Below are positions 35,170-45,378 of a DNA stretch of 64,000 nt, one piece after another. The DNA comes from Candidatus Zixiibacteriota bacterium (GTDB lineage: Bacteria; Zixibacteria; MSB-5A5; GN15; JACZUZ01). The DNA lies in contig JAJRPJ010000010.1 of NCBI GenBank assembly GCA_024280835.1, positions 62,001-126,000 on the forward strand, written 5' to 3'. Each line of letters starts with the position of its first letter. Positions within the stretch are counted from its first letter, which is position 1. The notes beneath the pieces are model-generated. The model ran no database searches and was not told the origin of the DNA. It was given only the letters and a program-made list of their open reading frames with translations. The position numbers and the translations under genes were made by a program.

Positions 35170-36867
35170 ATGTCAGAGAAAAGTATCAAAGAGGCCAAAG
35201 CGGCCTCCACTGGCGAAACATCCTCGCAAGCCAAGAGTCATCAACAGAGTTCTCAAAACAGTTCTCAAAAAAGCCCCAAACCCAAGAAATTCTGCACAAT
35301 TTCTGATGTAGAAATCAATCGTCTTTATACCGCTGATGATGTTGATTCATCCGCTTTGAAAGATAAGCTTGGCGAACCAGGCGAGGCTCCTTATACACGT
35401 GGGATTCATCGCGATATGTATCGCTCGCGTCGCTGGACAATGCGGCAGTTCGCAGGCATGGGTAACGCCAAACAAACCAACGAACGTTATCATTATTTGC
35501 TCGCTCAGAAAACTGGCGGCCTGTCTGTAGCTTTCGATTTGCCAACTCTGATGGGTTACGATTCTGATCATGCTCACGCACTTGGCGAAGTCGGAAAATG
35601 TGGAGTGGCGATTGACACGCTGGCTGATTTCGAGGTTCTCTTTGAGGGGATTTCACTGGCCGATGTTTCAACTTCAATGACCATTAATTCACCCGCTTCG
35701 ATCTTGTTCGCTATGTATCTGGCTCTGGCTGAAAAGCAGGGTGTTAGTTGGGACAAAATCCGCGGCACTTTGCAAAATGATATTCTTAAAGAGTATATAG
35801 CGCAAAAAGAATGGATTTATCCACCACGGCCTTCGGTGCGCTTAGTGACAGACCTCGTTGAGTTCTGTGTCAAAGAAGCCCCGCAATGGCACCCGATTTC
35901 AATCTCTGGTTATCATATTCGTGAAGCTGGCTCAACCGCTGCGCAGGAATTGGCTTTTACACTAGCCGATGGCTTTTGCTACACAGAAGAGGCTATCAAA
36001 CGCGGTTTGGATGTTGATGCATTCGCTCCGCGTTTGTCGCACTTTTTCAATGCGCATTCGGATTTCTTTGAAGAGATTGCCAAATACCGAGCCGCGCGAA
36101 GAATGTATTACAAAATCATGAAAGAGCGCTTTGGCGCCAAGAGTGAAAAAAGTCTCAAACTGAAGTTCCATACCCAAACCGCTGGTTGTAGTTTGACAGC
36201 CCAACAACCAGAAAACAATATCGTCCGCACAGCGATTCAAGGGCTCTCAGCAGTTCTCGGTGGCACACAGTCACTACATACCAACTCAATGGACGAAACA
36301 TTGGCATTGCCAAGTGACAAGGCGGCTTTGATTGCTTTACGCACACAGCAGGTTATAGCCGAAGAAACGGGTGTGACAAACACCGTTGATCCGCTTGGTG
36401 GCAGTTATTTCATTGAAGCTTTGACAGATAAAATTGAAGCCGACGCTATGGCCTATCTTGATGAAATCGAAGAGCGCGGTGGAGTTATTACCTGCGTCGA
36501 AGAGGGATATTTCCAGCGTGAAATTGCTCGCGCTTCATCGCGCTACCAAAACGAATTTGAATCTGGCGAGAGAGTAATCGTTGGTGTCAACGACTATATC
36601 ATCTAAGAAGGTGAGCCGACAATTCCTGTGCTGCAAATTGATCAAGCAGTCGAGGATGAGCAAGTTAAGTTTGTCCAGAAAGTTCGCGCAGAGCGCGATA
36701 ATGAGGCGGTCAAATCCGCTTTAGCTGAATTGCAAGCTTGCGCGCGCAGTGACGGTAACACAATGTATCCGATTCTTGATGCGGTGCGAGCCTATGCCAC
36801 AGTCGGTGAGATTTGCGATGCCATGCGTGAAGTTTGGGGCGAGTATACCGAGCCACCGATTATCTAG
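35170..36867 (+). pseudogene. Methylmalonyl-CoA mutase large (catalytic) subunit, interrupted by an in-frame TAA
   Basis: From ATG 35170 the frame encodes a mutase TIM-barrel subunit with [57 protein letters not shown] and [11 protein letters not shown] to VGVNDYII, then TAA at 36604-36606. The same frame then gives EGEPTIPVLQIDQAVE and the usual C-terminus ATVGEICDAMREVWGEY to 36867. Without the TAA it is one 565-residue protein. The Tyr in DMY and the Arg in PSVRLV that contact the methylmalonyl carboxylate in mutases are kept. The N-terminal 45 residues are Ser/Lys-rich. The tail could restart at GTG 36628, with AAGGTGAG about 13 nt upstream. An intact paralogue is at 42076. Confidence 0.88.
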
Positions 36868-36958
36868 TTTGTTGTTATTTGGTGTAGGAGTGTAGTAGTT
36901 GTTATCTCAATTTGATTGTTAGAGTTGTTTGTTAGAACCTGAAAGTGATGTAGCTAAT

Positions 36959-37384
36959 ATGGCGACAGAAAAGAAAATCCGAGTACTACTGGCTAAGCCA
37001 GGGCTTGATGGACATGATCGTGGCATAAAAGTTATCGCCGCGGCTCTACGTGACGCGGGCATGGAAGTGATTTACACTGGCCTGCGTCAGACCCCTGAGA
37101 CTATTGTCAACGCCGCTATTGAAGAGGATGTTGACGGTATTGGTGTCTCAATTCTCTCGGGAGCGCATATGACACTTTTCCCTGCGATTCTCGATCAATT
37201 GAAAAAGAATGGTGTCAGTGACATTGTGCTTTTCGGCGGTGGAATTGTTCCTAATGAGGACAAACTAGCTTTGGAGAAGGCAGGTGTCAAACGTGTCTTT
37301 ACGCCAGGCGCGCCAATTGCCGATATAATTGATTTTGTGCGCACCTCGGTAAAACGCAATCGTTCTGATGAAAAACTAATGTAG
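36959..37384 (+). CDS. Methylmalonyl-CoA mutase B12-binding subunit
   Basis: 141 residues, a stand-alone cobalamin-binding domain. The lower-ligand motif DGHDRGIK (DxHxxG) is at about 17-24, then [14 protein letters not shown] and [11 protein letters not shown]. It supplies the adenosylcobalamin half for one or both of the catalytic subunits, as in two-piece mutases of many anaerobes and archaea. ATG 36959 fits the family start ([11 protein letters not shown]); a TTG ten codons earlier is also possible. Neither has a strong ribosome site. It is 91 nt after the first mutase. Confidence 0.93.
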   Translation: MATEKKIRVLLAKPGLDGHDRGIKVIAAALRDAGMEVIYTGLRQTPETIVNAAIEEDVDGIGVSILSGAHMTLFPAILDQLKKNGVSDIVLFGGGIVPNEDKLALEKAGVKRVFTPGAPIADIIDFVRTSVKRNRSDEKLM

Positions 37385-37446
37385 TCCCGCGCCTGTAGGT
37401 ATACTCTCGAGAGACACTGTTTACACTCTCAGAAAACAAAGTTTCC

Positions 37447-38316
37447 ATGACATACGAATTCGGACAATTTCAAATAACCCCGATTGTTGAACATCGGTTT
37501 TATCTCGATGGCGGAACAATGTTTGGTGTAGTGCCGCGCAAAATCTGGGGCCGGCTTCTGCCTGTCGACGATGATAATTTCATTCCAATGTCCTGCACAC
37601 TATACGTCGTCGTTGCAGACGGCAAGCGTTATTTGATAGACACAGGGCTTGGCGGTTGTCTGACTCCCATGGAAGAAAAAATCTATAGCGCAAGTAATGA
37701 CAGCGCGATTGATTCAGAGCTGGCGCGTTTGAATTTAACTGCTGATGATATTGATGTGGTTCTCCTAACGCATTTGCACACTGATCACGCTGGTGGCGCA
37801 GTTGTAGCCGATGGTGATTCGTTTATTCCCAAATTCCCCAAAGCCACCTATTATGTCCAGCGACGTGAATTTGAAGATGCGCTAAATCCTGATGAACGCA
37901 GTGTCGCGGCCTATTCTCATGATCGCGTGCAAGCGCTGTCTGATGCTGGCTGTTTGGTTTTGCTTGATGGTGACACAGAAATTGCTTCAGGTGTAACAGC
38001 AGTAGTGACAGGTGGTCACACAGCGGCGCATCAGGGCTTTGAATTTGTCTCGTGCGGTCAGAAAGTTGTTAACTATTGTGATGTCGTTCCAACCGCCCAG
38101 CATGTCAAATTACCCTATGGGGCCTCAGTTGATTTGTATCCTTTGCAAACAGTGGCTTTTAAGAAAACACATATCTTGCCATTGATTGATTCTGATGTGG
38201 TTGTGGCTTTGGCGCATGATCATCAGTATGACTTAGTTCGCTTCAAAAGTGATGGTCGAAAAATAGTCGCCGAACCAGTCACCTTGCATGCAGAACCAGT
38301 AAGGAAGAAGGGCTAA
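37447..38316 (+). CDS. Metallo-beta-lactamase fold hydrolase
   Basis: 289 residues with the di-metal motif HLHTDHAGG (HxHxDH) near residue 107, a downstream GGHTAAHQG histidine, NYCDVVP (Asp ligand) and a late ALAHDH. The layout resembles quorum-quenching lactonase/AttM-like and general MBL hydrolases. Substrate unknown. It sits within the propionyl-CoA cluster and its stop overlaps the start of the carboxylase beta gene (TAATG), so it is translationally coupled to it. That suggests, but does not show, a role on a CoA ester or an intermediate of this pathway. Confidence 0.88.
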   Translation: MTYEFGQFQITPIVEHRFYLDGGTMFGVVPRKIWGRLLPVDDDNFIPMSCTLYVVVADGKRYLIDTGLGGCLTPMEEKIYSASNDSAIDSELARLNLTADDIDVVLLTHLHTDHAGGAVVADGDSFIPKFPKATYYVQRREFEDALNPDERSVAAYSHDRVQALSDAGCLVLLDGDTEIASGVTAVVTGGHTAAHQGFEFVSCGQKVVNYCDVVPTAQHVKLPYGASVDLYPLQTVAFKKTHILPLIDSDVVVALAHDHQYDLVRFKSDGRKIVAEPVTLHAEPVRKKG

Positions 38317-39881
38317 TGTCAAAAGAGAAAAATCCACATCAGGACAAATTTGACAGGCTTGCTGTAGCGCGTCAGAAATCAAAACTTGGCGGCGGTCAGC
38401 AGCGTATTGACAAGCAACATGAACGCGGCAAACTAACTGCGCGCGAGCGAATTGAGCTACTCGTCGATCCAAATACTTTTGAAGAGTATGACGCTTTCAT
38501 GACTCATCGCTCACGCGAGTTTGGACTCGAGAAGAACAAGCCGCTCGGTGACGGTGTAATCACAGGTTCGGCTCTTATCAATGGCCGACTGACATTCTTG
38601 TTTTCACAAGACTTTACTGTCTTTGGTGGTTCATTGGCCGAGGCGCATGCGCAGAAAATTTGCAAAGTGATGGACAAAGCCGCGCAGGTTGGCGCTCCGA
38701 TAATCGGTATCAATGACTCGGGAGGCGCTCGTATTCAAGAGGGCGTTGTCTCGCTCGGTGGCTATGCGGATATTTTCTTACGCAATACATTGTTTTCAGG
38801 TGTCATCCCACAGATTTCATTGGTGATGGGTCCCTGCGCTGGTGGAGCGGTCTACAGTCCTGCGATTACAGATTTCACTTTGATGACCCGAAATACTTCA
38901 TTCATGTTTGTCACTGGGCCGAACGTGGTCAAAACTGTGACACATGAAGAGATTTCATCAGAAGAACTCGGTGGCGCCGATACACACGCCTCAGTTTCTG
39001 GTGTGGCGAGTTTGGCTTGTGACAATGAGGCCGAAACAATTGAACTAACTCGCAAGCTGATGAGCTTTCTGCCCCAGAACAATACTGACGACTCTCCGCG
39101 TGGTTCTGCTACAGATCCATTTGACAGAGAGGTTCCTGAGCTTGATTCTATTATTCCAGATAATCCAAATTCGCCCTATGATATTCGAGATGTAATAACT
39201 CGGGTTCTAGATGACGCCGATTTTCTTGAAATCCAACCTGACTATGCTGGCAATATAGTTGTTGGTTTTGGTCGTCTGGCTGGACAGTCCGTGGGAGTGA
39301 TTGCCAATCAACCGATGGTTCTCGCTGGCGCTTTGGATATTTCCGCCTCATTGAAAGCCGCGCGGTTTGTGCGTTTTTGCGATGCCTTTAATATTAATCT
39401 GCTGACTTTTGAAGATGTGCCTGGGTTCTTGCCTGGTTCACAGCAAGAGCACGGTGGAATTATCAAACATGGCGCAAAACTACTCTATGCCTATTGCGAG
39501 GCGACTGTTCCGAAAGTAACAGTTATCACACGCAAAGCCTATGGTGGCGCTTATGATGTTATGAGCTCAAAACACATTCGTGGTGATTTCAACTACGCGT
39601 GGCCGACAGCGGAGATTGCAGTGATGGGTCCGAAAGGCGCCGCCGAAATTATTTTCCGCAAAGAGATCTCCGATGCCGACGATGCAGAAAAAGCGTTGGC
39701 CGATAAGACAGAAGAGTATCGTCAAGAGTTTGCGCATCCGTACAAAGCCGCAGAGCGTGGCTATATCGATGACATTATTGAACCGCGTACAACTCGCGCT
39801 CGCCTAATTCGCGCCTTCCAAACACTGGAAAACAAAGTCGTCACTAACCCAGCCAAAAAACATGGCAACATCCCGCTCTAA
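38316..39881 (+). CDS. pccB: Acyl-CoA (propionyl-CoA) carboxylase, carboxyltransferase beta subunit
   Basis: 521 residues, expected for PccB. Crotonase-type halves are visible: [19 protein letters not shown] with the first oxyanion hole (GA), [25 protein letters not shown], and in the second half [18 protein letters not shown] and [15 protein letters not shown]. It transfers carboxyl from biotin to propionyl-CoA (or acetyl-CoA), giving (S)-methylmalonyl-CoA. Propionyl-CoA is favoured by the mutase and epimerase neighbours. Overlaps the MBL gene by one base; the biotin carboxylase follows after 34 nt. Confidence 0.95.
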   Translation: MSKEKNPHQDKFDRLAVARQKSKLGGGQQRIDKQHERGKLTARERIELLVDPNTFEEYDAFMTHRSREFGLEKNKPLGDGVITGSALINGRLTFLFSQDFTVFGGSLAEAHAQKICKVMDKAAQVGAPIIGINDSGGARIQEGVVSLGGYADIFLRNTLFSGVIPQISLVMGPCAGGAVYSPAITDFTLMTRNTSFMFVTGPNVVKTVTHEEISSEELGGADTHASVSGVASLACDNEAETIELTRKLMSFLPQNNTDDSPRGSATDPFDREVPELDSIIPDNPNSPYDIRDVITRVLDDADFLEIQPDYAGNIVVGFGRLAGQSVGVIANQPMVLAGALDISASLKAARFVRFCDAFNINLLTFEDVPGFLPGSQQEHGGIIKHGAKLLYAYCEATVPKVTVITRKAYGGAYDVMSSKHIRGDFNYAWPTAEIAVMGPKGAAEIIFRKEISDADDAEKALADKTEEYRQEFAHPYKAAERGYIDDIIEPRTTRARLIRAFQTLENKVVTNPAKKHGNIPL

Positions 39882-39915
39882 GAGCAACAGACCAGAAGTC
39901 AATAGAGCAAGAAAC

Positions 39916-41481
39916 ATGAAGACTGCACGCAAAATCACAAGAGTTCTTATCGCTAATCGTGGCGAGATTGCTGTACGTGTGATTCGTGGTTGTCGTGATA
40001 TGGGAATCGCGACCGTAGCAGTGTTCTCGGATGCTGATCGTGACGCATTGCATGTTCGTCTTGCCGATGAAGCTGTACACATCGGCCCAGCCCCCGCCAG
40101 TGAAAGCTATCTAATTGGCGCGAAAATTATTGCCGCAGCCAAAGAAACTGAAGCTACAGCGATTCACCCAGGGTATGGGTTCCTTTCAGAGAATGCAGAA
40201 TTTGCTCAGGCTTGTAGTGACGCTGGGATAATCTTTATTGGTCCCAAACCAGAAACTATCACCACTTTGGGAGACAAAATTCAAGCTCGCAAAATGGCGC
40301 TTAGCGCTGGTTTGCAAGTTGCCCCAGGTGTTGATATGGCGATAACTGATATTGCGATTATCCAAAAAGAAATGACTCACATCGGTTATCCTGCGCTGAT
40401 CAAAGCCGCCGCTGGCGGTGGTGGTAAGGGTATGCGTATTGTTCGTTCAGATTCTGAGCTTGTTGAGGCAATCGCCGCTGCGGGTCGTGAAGCTCAATCA
40501 GCATTCGGTGACTCACGCGTCTTTATTGAAAAATATATTGAGCGTCCACGCCATATTGAGATTCAGATTTTCGGTGATGCGCACGGCTCTGTTGTTCACC
40601 TAAATGAACGCGAATGTTCAATCCAGCGTCGTCATCAAAAAGTCTTCGAAGAGGCGCCATCGTCTTTTGTCGATGATGACTTACGAGCTCGTATGGGGCA
40701 GGCGGCTGTGGCAATCGGCAAAGAGGCGAACTATCTTGGAGCGGGCACAGTTGAGTTTTTGGTGGATAGTGAAAAGAACTTTTATTTTCTGGAAGTCAAT
40801 ACAAGACTGCAGGTCGAGCACCCAGTCACTGAATTGATTACAGGTATTGATTTAGTTAGGGAGCAAATCAATGTCGCTGAGGGAAAGCCGCTGTCTTTTA
40901 CACAGTCCGAAATTACCCTCAATGGTTGGGCGCTTGAAGCGCGAATCTATGCGGAAATACCCGAAGACAATTTCTTGCCCTCCACTGGAAAAATTACGCT
41001 CTACCAAGAGCCGTCGGGGCCAGGGATTAGAGTGGAGTCGGGCGTGCGTGCAGGTTCAGAAGTTAGTGTCTACTATGATCCATTGCTGGCGAAGCTCTGC
41101 GCCTATGGCGCCACACGAGACGAAGCCATTGCGAGAATGTTACGCGCCCTCGCTGAATATAGAATTGTCGGAGTTAATACGACAATTGAGTTCTCCAAGG
41201 TCGTCTTTAATGATGAAACCTTCCGCAGCGGTGATATTTCAACTGCGTTTCTAAACGAGCGTTTTCCTGATAATGTTTATGGGCTTGATAATGCGAAGTC
41301 ACGTGAGGCAGCGGCGCTAATTGCCGCCGTCTCACAGTTCAGAGAGAATAGTCGCTCACATCCAGCACAAAGCAGTGTCTACTCAGTTAATGTAAGTGCG
41401 CCTAACTCACTTGAATCTTCCACCTCTGCGGTGTCACAATGGAAACGTCGCGGTCGGTCGCTGATGATGCGTAGAAAATAA
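39916..41481 (+). CDS. Biotin carboxylase subunit of acyl-CoA carboxylase
   Basis: 521 residues from ATG 39916 (KITRVLIANRGEIAVRVIR). Biotin carboxylase N-domain, ATP-grasp (GGGGKGMR loop, about 165) and EVNTRLQVEHPVTE for ATP/bicarbonate catalysis, C-domain to about residue 450. A Ser-rich tail of about 50 residues ends without a BCCP domain, so biotin is carried by the next protein. An upstream ATG at 39862 would overlap pccB by 20 nt but has no better ribosome site. Uses ATP and bicarbonate to carboxylate biotin. Confidence 0.95.
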   Translation: MKTARKITRVLIANRGEIAVRVIRGCRDMGIATVAVFSDADRDALHVRLADEAVHIGPAPASESYLIGAKIIAAAKETEATAIHPGYGFLSENAEFAQACSDAGIIFIGPKPETITTLGDKIQARKMALSAGLQVAPGVDMAITDIAIIQKEMTHIGYPALIKAAAGGGGKGMRIVRSDSELVEAIAAAGREAQSAFGDSRVFIEKYIERPRHIEIQIFGDAHGSVVHLNERECSIQRRHQKVFEEAPSSFVDDDLRARMGQAAVAIGKEANYLGAGTVEFLVDSEKNFYFLEVNTRLQVEHPVTELITGIDLVREQINVAEGKPLSFTQSEITLNGWALEARIYAEIPEDNFLPSTGKITLYQEPSGPGIRVESGVRAGSEVSVYYDPLLAKLCAYGATRDEAIARMLRALAEYRIVGVNTTIEFSKVVFNDETFRSGDISTAFLNERFPDNVYGLDNAKSREAAALIAAVSQFRENSRSHPAQSSVYSVNVSAPNSLESSTSAVSQWKRRGRSLMMRRK

Positions 41482-41505
41482 GTCCAGACGATAGCTGAGA
41501 AAATT

Positions 41506-42033
41506 ATGGAAGAGCGCTACCTAGTTAAAATCGAAAATTCCGAGTACGAGATTGTTGTCAGACCAGACGGCGAAAATTATATTGCTACTATCGACGGTGT
41601 AGCAAAACAGATTTCATTAACCGATCTCTCAGAAATCTCTCGCGGTTCAGGAGATGTTCATGCTCTGATTGATAATCAGTCACATCAAGTCAGCATGAGA
41701 CGCGACAATGGTTCATGGCATGTCTTTGTCGCTGGCAAAGAGTTCAATACGTCAGTGGCGAATTATCAACTGGCTCAATTGAAGAATCGTCTGGGTGTCA
41801 AAGACGTGAAATCTATGGCGCGCATTTTGAAATCCCCTATGCCAGGTCTTGTGCTCGAAGTTAATGTTTCTGTTGGTGACACAGTCAAAGATGGTGAGAC
41901 ACTGTTGGTCTTAGAAGCCATGAAAATGGAAAATCCGATCAAGTCTACTGGTGACGGAGAAGTCAGCAAGATTCATGTAAGCGCCAAAGACTCAGTCGAA
42001 AAAGGTATGACACTAATCGAATTTGCAAACTGA
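41506..42033 (+). CDS. Biotin carboxyl carrier subunit
   Basis: 175 residues. The N-terminal about 95 residues have an all-beta pattern, as in the BT-like domain that docks PCC subunits. The C-terminal biotinyl domain (105-175) has PMPGLVLEVNVSVGD and the biotinylation site EAMKMEN (Lys about 145), ending with KGMTLIEF. Starts 24 nt after the biotin carboxylase gene and completes a three-piece carboxylase, with alpha split into BC and BCCP. Confidence 0.93.
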   Translation: MEERYLVKIENSEYEIVVRPDGENYIATIDGVAKQISLTDLSEISRGSGDVHALIDNQSHQVSMRRDNGSWHVFVAGKEFNTSVANYQLAQLKNRLGVKDVKSMARILKSPMPGLVLEVNVSVGDTVKDGETLLVLEAMKMENPIKSTGDGEVSKIHVSAKDSVEKGMTLIEFAN

Positions 42034-42075
42034 ATTATCATTCAGGTTATATGACAAGGTGACTAGTATGTCTAG

Positions 42076-43710
42076 GTGTCAACTGTGACAGCAAAATCAA
42101 ACAAAGCAAAGAAAGCAAAGAAAGCCAACAAATCCAACTCTACGCTGACAACCTCGGGCATTGAACTACCCTTGGTTGCCTCAGCAAGTGATTTACCAAC
42201 TGGATCTGAGAAGCAAACCGCCCCAGGTGAGTTTCCGTACTTACGTGGTATTTATCCTGATATGTATCGCGGTCGTCTTTGGACTATGCGGCAATATGCG
42301 GGATTCGGTTCGGCGGTAGAAACCAATCAGCGTTTTCGACGTTTGCTGGATCAAGGACAAACTGGGCTGTCAGTGGCTTTTGATTTGCCGACACAGATTG
42401 GTTATGACAGCGACCATGACTTGGCGCGCGGAGAAGTCGGCCGGACTGGAGTCGCAATTGATTCCTTGGCCGATATGGAAGCTCTCTTTGACGGTATTTC
42501 GTTGGCTGAGGTTTCGACTTCGATGACTATCAATTCCACTGCGGTGATTCTGCTGGCAATGTATGTCACAGTTGCCCGCAAGCAGGGTGTCGCCGATGAC
42601 AAAATCGCAGGCACTGTCCAAAATGATATTCTCAAGGAGTTCATCGCGCGCGGAACCTATATTTATCCGCCGCGTCAGTCGATGCGGCTGATAGCGGATA
42701 TATTGCAATTCGCGCAGAAAAACTTACCGCGTTATAATACGATTTCAATCTCGGGGTATCATATTCGTGAAGCGGGAGCTACAGCTGTTCAAGAAGTGGC
42801 TTTTACTTTGGCCAATGGTATCGCCTATGTGCAGTGCGCCTTAGATGCTGGGCTGGAAATTGATCAGTTCGCTCCGCGATTGTCTTTCTTTTTCGCGGCG
42901 CATAACAATCTCTTTGAAGAGGTAGCCAAGTTTCGGGCGGCACGTATGATGTGGGCCAGAATTGTTCGCGATAGATTTGGCTCTACATCAGAGAAGTCTC
43001 AACGACTCCGTTTTCATACGCAAACAGGCGGCTCAACCTTAACCGCTCAGCAACCAGAGATCAATATTGTCCGCACAACAGTGCAGGCGCTGGCCGCAGT
43101 CATGGGTGGCACACAGTCATTGCATACTAATTCCTTCGATGAGGCTCTCGGCTTGCCAACAGCTCGCTCAGCGAAAGTCGCTTGGCGCACTCAGCAAATA
43201 ATAGCCGAAGAGTCTGGTGTGCCTCTAACTGCAGATCCACTCGGTGGATCATATTTAGTTGAAAAATTGACCTCCGAGATAATCGAGAGAGCCGAGGACT
43301 TGATTGCCACAATCGATGAAGCTGGCGGAGCCATCGCCGCTGTGGAGAGTGGCTATTTTCGGAACGAAATCGGTCGTTCTGCATATCAATTCCAGATGGA
43401 ACTAGAAAGCCAGCAGAGAATTATAGTTGGGCAAAACAAATATGTGGACGAACAAGAGTCAGATACCGAAGTTATGAAGGTTGACCCCGCTTTGGAGAGG
43501 TTGCAATTGATGCGGCTCGCAGAGTTGCGCCAAAAGCGTGACAATGAAAAAGTTAGGCAAGTGTTAGCTGAATTAAAAACAGTCGCTGAGGGGACAAATA
43601 ATATTGTTCCAGCGGTAATTGAGGCTGTGACGGTTTATGCTACAGTAGGTGAGATTTCCGATGCCCTACGTGAGACATGGGGTGAGTATCGAGCTGGTGG
43701 CGAAATCTAG
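42076..43710 (+). CDS. Methylmalonyl-CoA mutase-type large subunit, second copy (intact)
   Basis: 544 residues, complete to [21 protein letters not shown]. The same motifs as the first copy: [77 protein letters not shown]. The substrate Tyr (DMY) and Arg (QSMRLI) are as in methylmalonyl-CoA mutases. It lacks its own B12 domain and must share the 36959 subunit. A Lys/Asn-rich start ([16 protein letters not shown]) precedes the domain. Start is uncertain: GTG 42076 or GTG 42085, since the ATG at 42068 is in another frame. It may be an isozyme for another acyl-CoA (for example 2-hydroxyisobutyryl- or ethylmalonyl-CoA); the sequence does not decide this. Confidence 0.92.
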   Translation: MSTVTAKSNKAKKAKKANKSNSTLTTSGIELPLVASASDLPTGSEKQTAPGEFPYLRGIYPDMYRGRLWTMRQYAGFGSAVETNQRFRRLLDQGQTGLSVAFDLPTQIGYDSDHDLARGEVGRTGVAIDSLADMEALFDGISLAEVSTSMTINSTAVILLAMYVTVARKQGVADDKIAGTVQNDILKEFIARGTYIYPPRQSMRLIADILQFAQKNLPRYNTISISGYHIREAGATAVQEVAFTLANGIAYVQCALDAGLEIDQFAPRLSFFFAAHNNLFEEVAKFRAARMMWARIVRDRFGSTSEKSQRLRFHTQTGGSTLTAQQPEINIVRTTVQALAAVMGGTQSLHTNSFDEALGLPTARSAKVAWRTQQIIAEESGVPLTADPLGGSYLVEKLTSEIIERAEDLIATIDEAGGAIAAVESGYFRNEIGRSAYQFQMELESQQRIIVGQNKYVDEQESDTEVMKVDPALERLQLMRLAELRQKRDNEKVRQVLAELKTVAEGTNNIVPAVIEAVTVYATVGEISDALRETWGEYRAGGEI

Positions 43711-43767
43711 TCTTCGCATTCGGTTGCTCCTGAGTAGAATAGAATTGAAAATGAAAGTCTGGATATC

Positions 43768-44316
43768 ATGAAAAAATCAGTTTTGCGTGTTATGCTTGTA
43801 TCGTTTGCTCTGACTTCTAGTGCAATTCTATTTAGCACAGATGCTTTGGCGCAGGCAACCGGAAAAGTAGTAAACGCAGCCCCAGTGTCTAGAGACCTGA
43901 CTGGCGACGAATTCGAAATTAACGCTGTGCTTCAGGAAATTTTCTGGCGTGTTAAGGCCAATGATAATAGCGCCTTCTATGAAAACGAATTCTCGTATTT
44001 GCGCCAAGACATTTCATTGGATCAGTACCTAACAGGAATTCGTTTTCGGCAAGTCCCAAAAGCTAACTCAGATAGTGTTACCACTTTAACACTCGATAGC
44101 GCTGTTGTCGCGGGTGACACAGCAAAAGCGTTCTTGACAATGACAGTTGGTCTTGACGAGACAGTACCCCAGCGGTATATGAAAACAATACAACTCTTGT
44201 TTCGTGAAAGAGGCCGGTGGATTAAGCCGATTTCGACGAATCCCCATGACAATGACATTTTCTATCAGCATCTAGAAGAATACAGAAGAGGCGCTGAAGA
44301 AGAGTCAGACGACTGA
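43768..44316 (+). CDS. Secreted hypothetical protein
   Basis: 182 residues with a signal peptide (MKKSVLRVMLVSFAL to TDALAQ). The mature part is mixed alpha/beta with an acidic end (GAEEESDD). I do not recognise a family; LQEIFWRVKANDNSAFYENEF and the later KAFLTMTVGLDETVP are reminiscent of NTF2-like/nuclear-transport-factor folds with a modest hint only. It lies inside the propionyl-CoA set, between the second mutase and the epimerase, 57 nt and 67 nt from each, so it is likely co-transcribed, though a secreted protein does not fit the pathway. Confidence 0.7.
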   Translation: MKKSVLRVMLVSFALTSSAILFSTDALAQATGKVVNAAPVSRDLTGDEFEINAVLQEIFWRVKANDNSAFYENEFSYLRQDISLDQYLTGIRFRQVPKANSDSVTTLTLDSAVVAGDTAKAFLTMTVGLDETVPQRYMKTIQLLFRERGRWIKPISTNPHDNDIFYQHLEEYRRGAEEESDD

Positions 44317-44383
44317 GCATAATAGCTTGAGATCAACGAAGTCAAAAGGCAGACTTACCTACATAAACTTACGAATCTAGACA

Positions 44384-44797
44384 ATGTCCAGCGTACTTGC
44401 ACATATTGGCATAGCCACTTTCGATATCGAAAAATCCGTAGCGTTATATCGCCAGCTTTGCCCCGAGGTGGTTGTCAATGAAACGATTACAGTTGGCGAA
44501 CAAGGCGTGATTGTTTGTTTTCTAGACTTTCCACCCCATAGCGCTCAAGGACGCATCGAATTGTTACAGCCGCTTAACGAGACTGGGCCGATTGCCAAGT
44601 TCCTCGCCAAACGTGGCGAAGGTCTGCATCACATTTGCTTCAGTTGCGAAAATCTCACCGAAAAGCTCAAACTCTTAGCCGCAGATGGTTTTCGTCTCAT
44701 TGACAAAACCCCTCGCATCGGCGCTCTTGGAAAACCAGTGGCGTTTGTGCATCCGCAATCTACAGGCGGAACATTGATAGAGTTTGAAGAAGAATAG
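44384..44797 (+). CDS. mce: Methylmalonyl-CoA epimerase
   Basis: 137 residues, glyoxalase/VOC fold. LAHIGIATFDIEKSVALYR (metal His9 in HIGIA), IELLQPL, GEGLHHICFSCENL (metal His), and the ending GTLIEFEEE are the epimerase hallmarks. It converts (S)- to (R)-methylmalonyl-CoA between carboxylase and mutase and completes the route from propionyl-CoA to succinyl-CoA here. The next gene is convergent with only 4 nt between stops. Confidence 0.94.
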   Translation: MSSVLAHIGIATFDIEKSVALYRQLCPEVVVNETITVGEQGVIVCFLDFPPHSAQGRIELLQPLNETGPIAKFLAKRGEGLHHICFSCENLTEKLKLLAADGFRLIDKTPRIGALGKPVAFVHPQSTGGTLIEFEEE

Positions 44798-44801
44798 AAC
44801 G

Positions 44802-45149
44802 TTATGAATTTGAATCTGTCTGCCGCTCAAGCGCTCGCTTGAATTCGTCAGGAAATTCGTCTTGCAAATCTTTGAGTAATTCTTGAATGTGACCTTGGAG
44901 AAAAGTCTTTTTGCTTACTGTCGGGCGGAAATAGTTTGAACGGCCAGAAGTCGCTTTGCGCAGATGTCCTTTTTCCACTAAGCGACTCAAAACAGTCAGG
45001 ACAGTTGTTGAAGCGAGTTTTTTCTTAAGACGCAATTGCAGACGAATCTCTTTGGCGGGTAAAGGGCTTTGGTTCCAGAGGATTTCCATAATGTCCGCTT
45101 CAAGTTGGCCGACAAAACGGCTGAGTTTGTGACCCTTCTTACGAAACAT
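44802..45149 (-). CDS. BlaI/MecI/CopY-family transcriptional repressor
   Basis: 115 residues. Winged-helix core: LSRFVGQLEADIMEILWNQSP, LKKKLASTTVLTVLSRLVEKGHLRK (HTH and wing), then SNYFRPTVSKKTFL. In this family a signal often leads to proteolysis (BlaR1/MecR1) or copper release (CopY). No BlaR-like gene is present and no metal motif is visible. It is the last gene of a likely minus-strand operon with the 51-residue membrane protein 28 nt upstream. Confidence 0.88.
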   Translation of the reverse strand: MFRKKGHKLSRFVGQLEADIMEILWNQSPLPAKEIRLQLRLKKKLASTTVLTVLSRLVEKGHLRKATSGRSNYFRPTVSKKTFLQGHIQELLKDLQDEFPDEFKRALERQTDSNS

Positions 45150-45176
45150 CCATAATTCCAGTTTCTACTAGTGTCA

Positions 45177-45332
45177 TTATTTGCTTCTCTTCTTAGAAAC
45201 TAGCATACGCACTCCGAAAATAATCAAGAGCGCAGGCACGATGTATTCGCCAAGTTGTAGGTCTAAGATACCAGCTCTATTTAAGAGTATCAGAATTCCA
45301 CTGACAATTAGTGTGGCTCCCCAGAATAGCAT
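45177..45332 (-). CDS. Small LiaI/LiaF-N-like membrane protein, 51 residues
   Basis: Two membrane helices joined by a short polar loop: start MLFWGATLIVSGILILLNR, then GILDLQLGEYIVPALLIIFGVRM and a basic end VSKKRSK. This is the two-helix pattern of LiaI/LiaF-type transmembrane domains. GAGGAG lies 7 nt before the ATG, a strong ribosome site. It is 28 nt upstream of the BlaI-type gene and 46 nt after the GAF gene. Confidence 0.75.
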   Translation of the reverse strand: MLFWGATLIVSGILILLNRAGILDLQLGEYIVPALLIIFGVRMLVSKKRSK

Positions 45333-45378
45333 AATCTATCTCCTCAATAATCTTTAGTGGTCGCTTCTCAATTGATAG

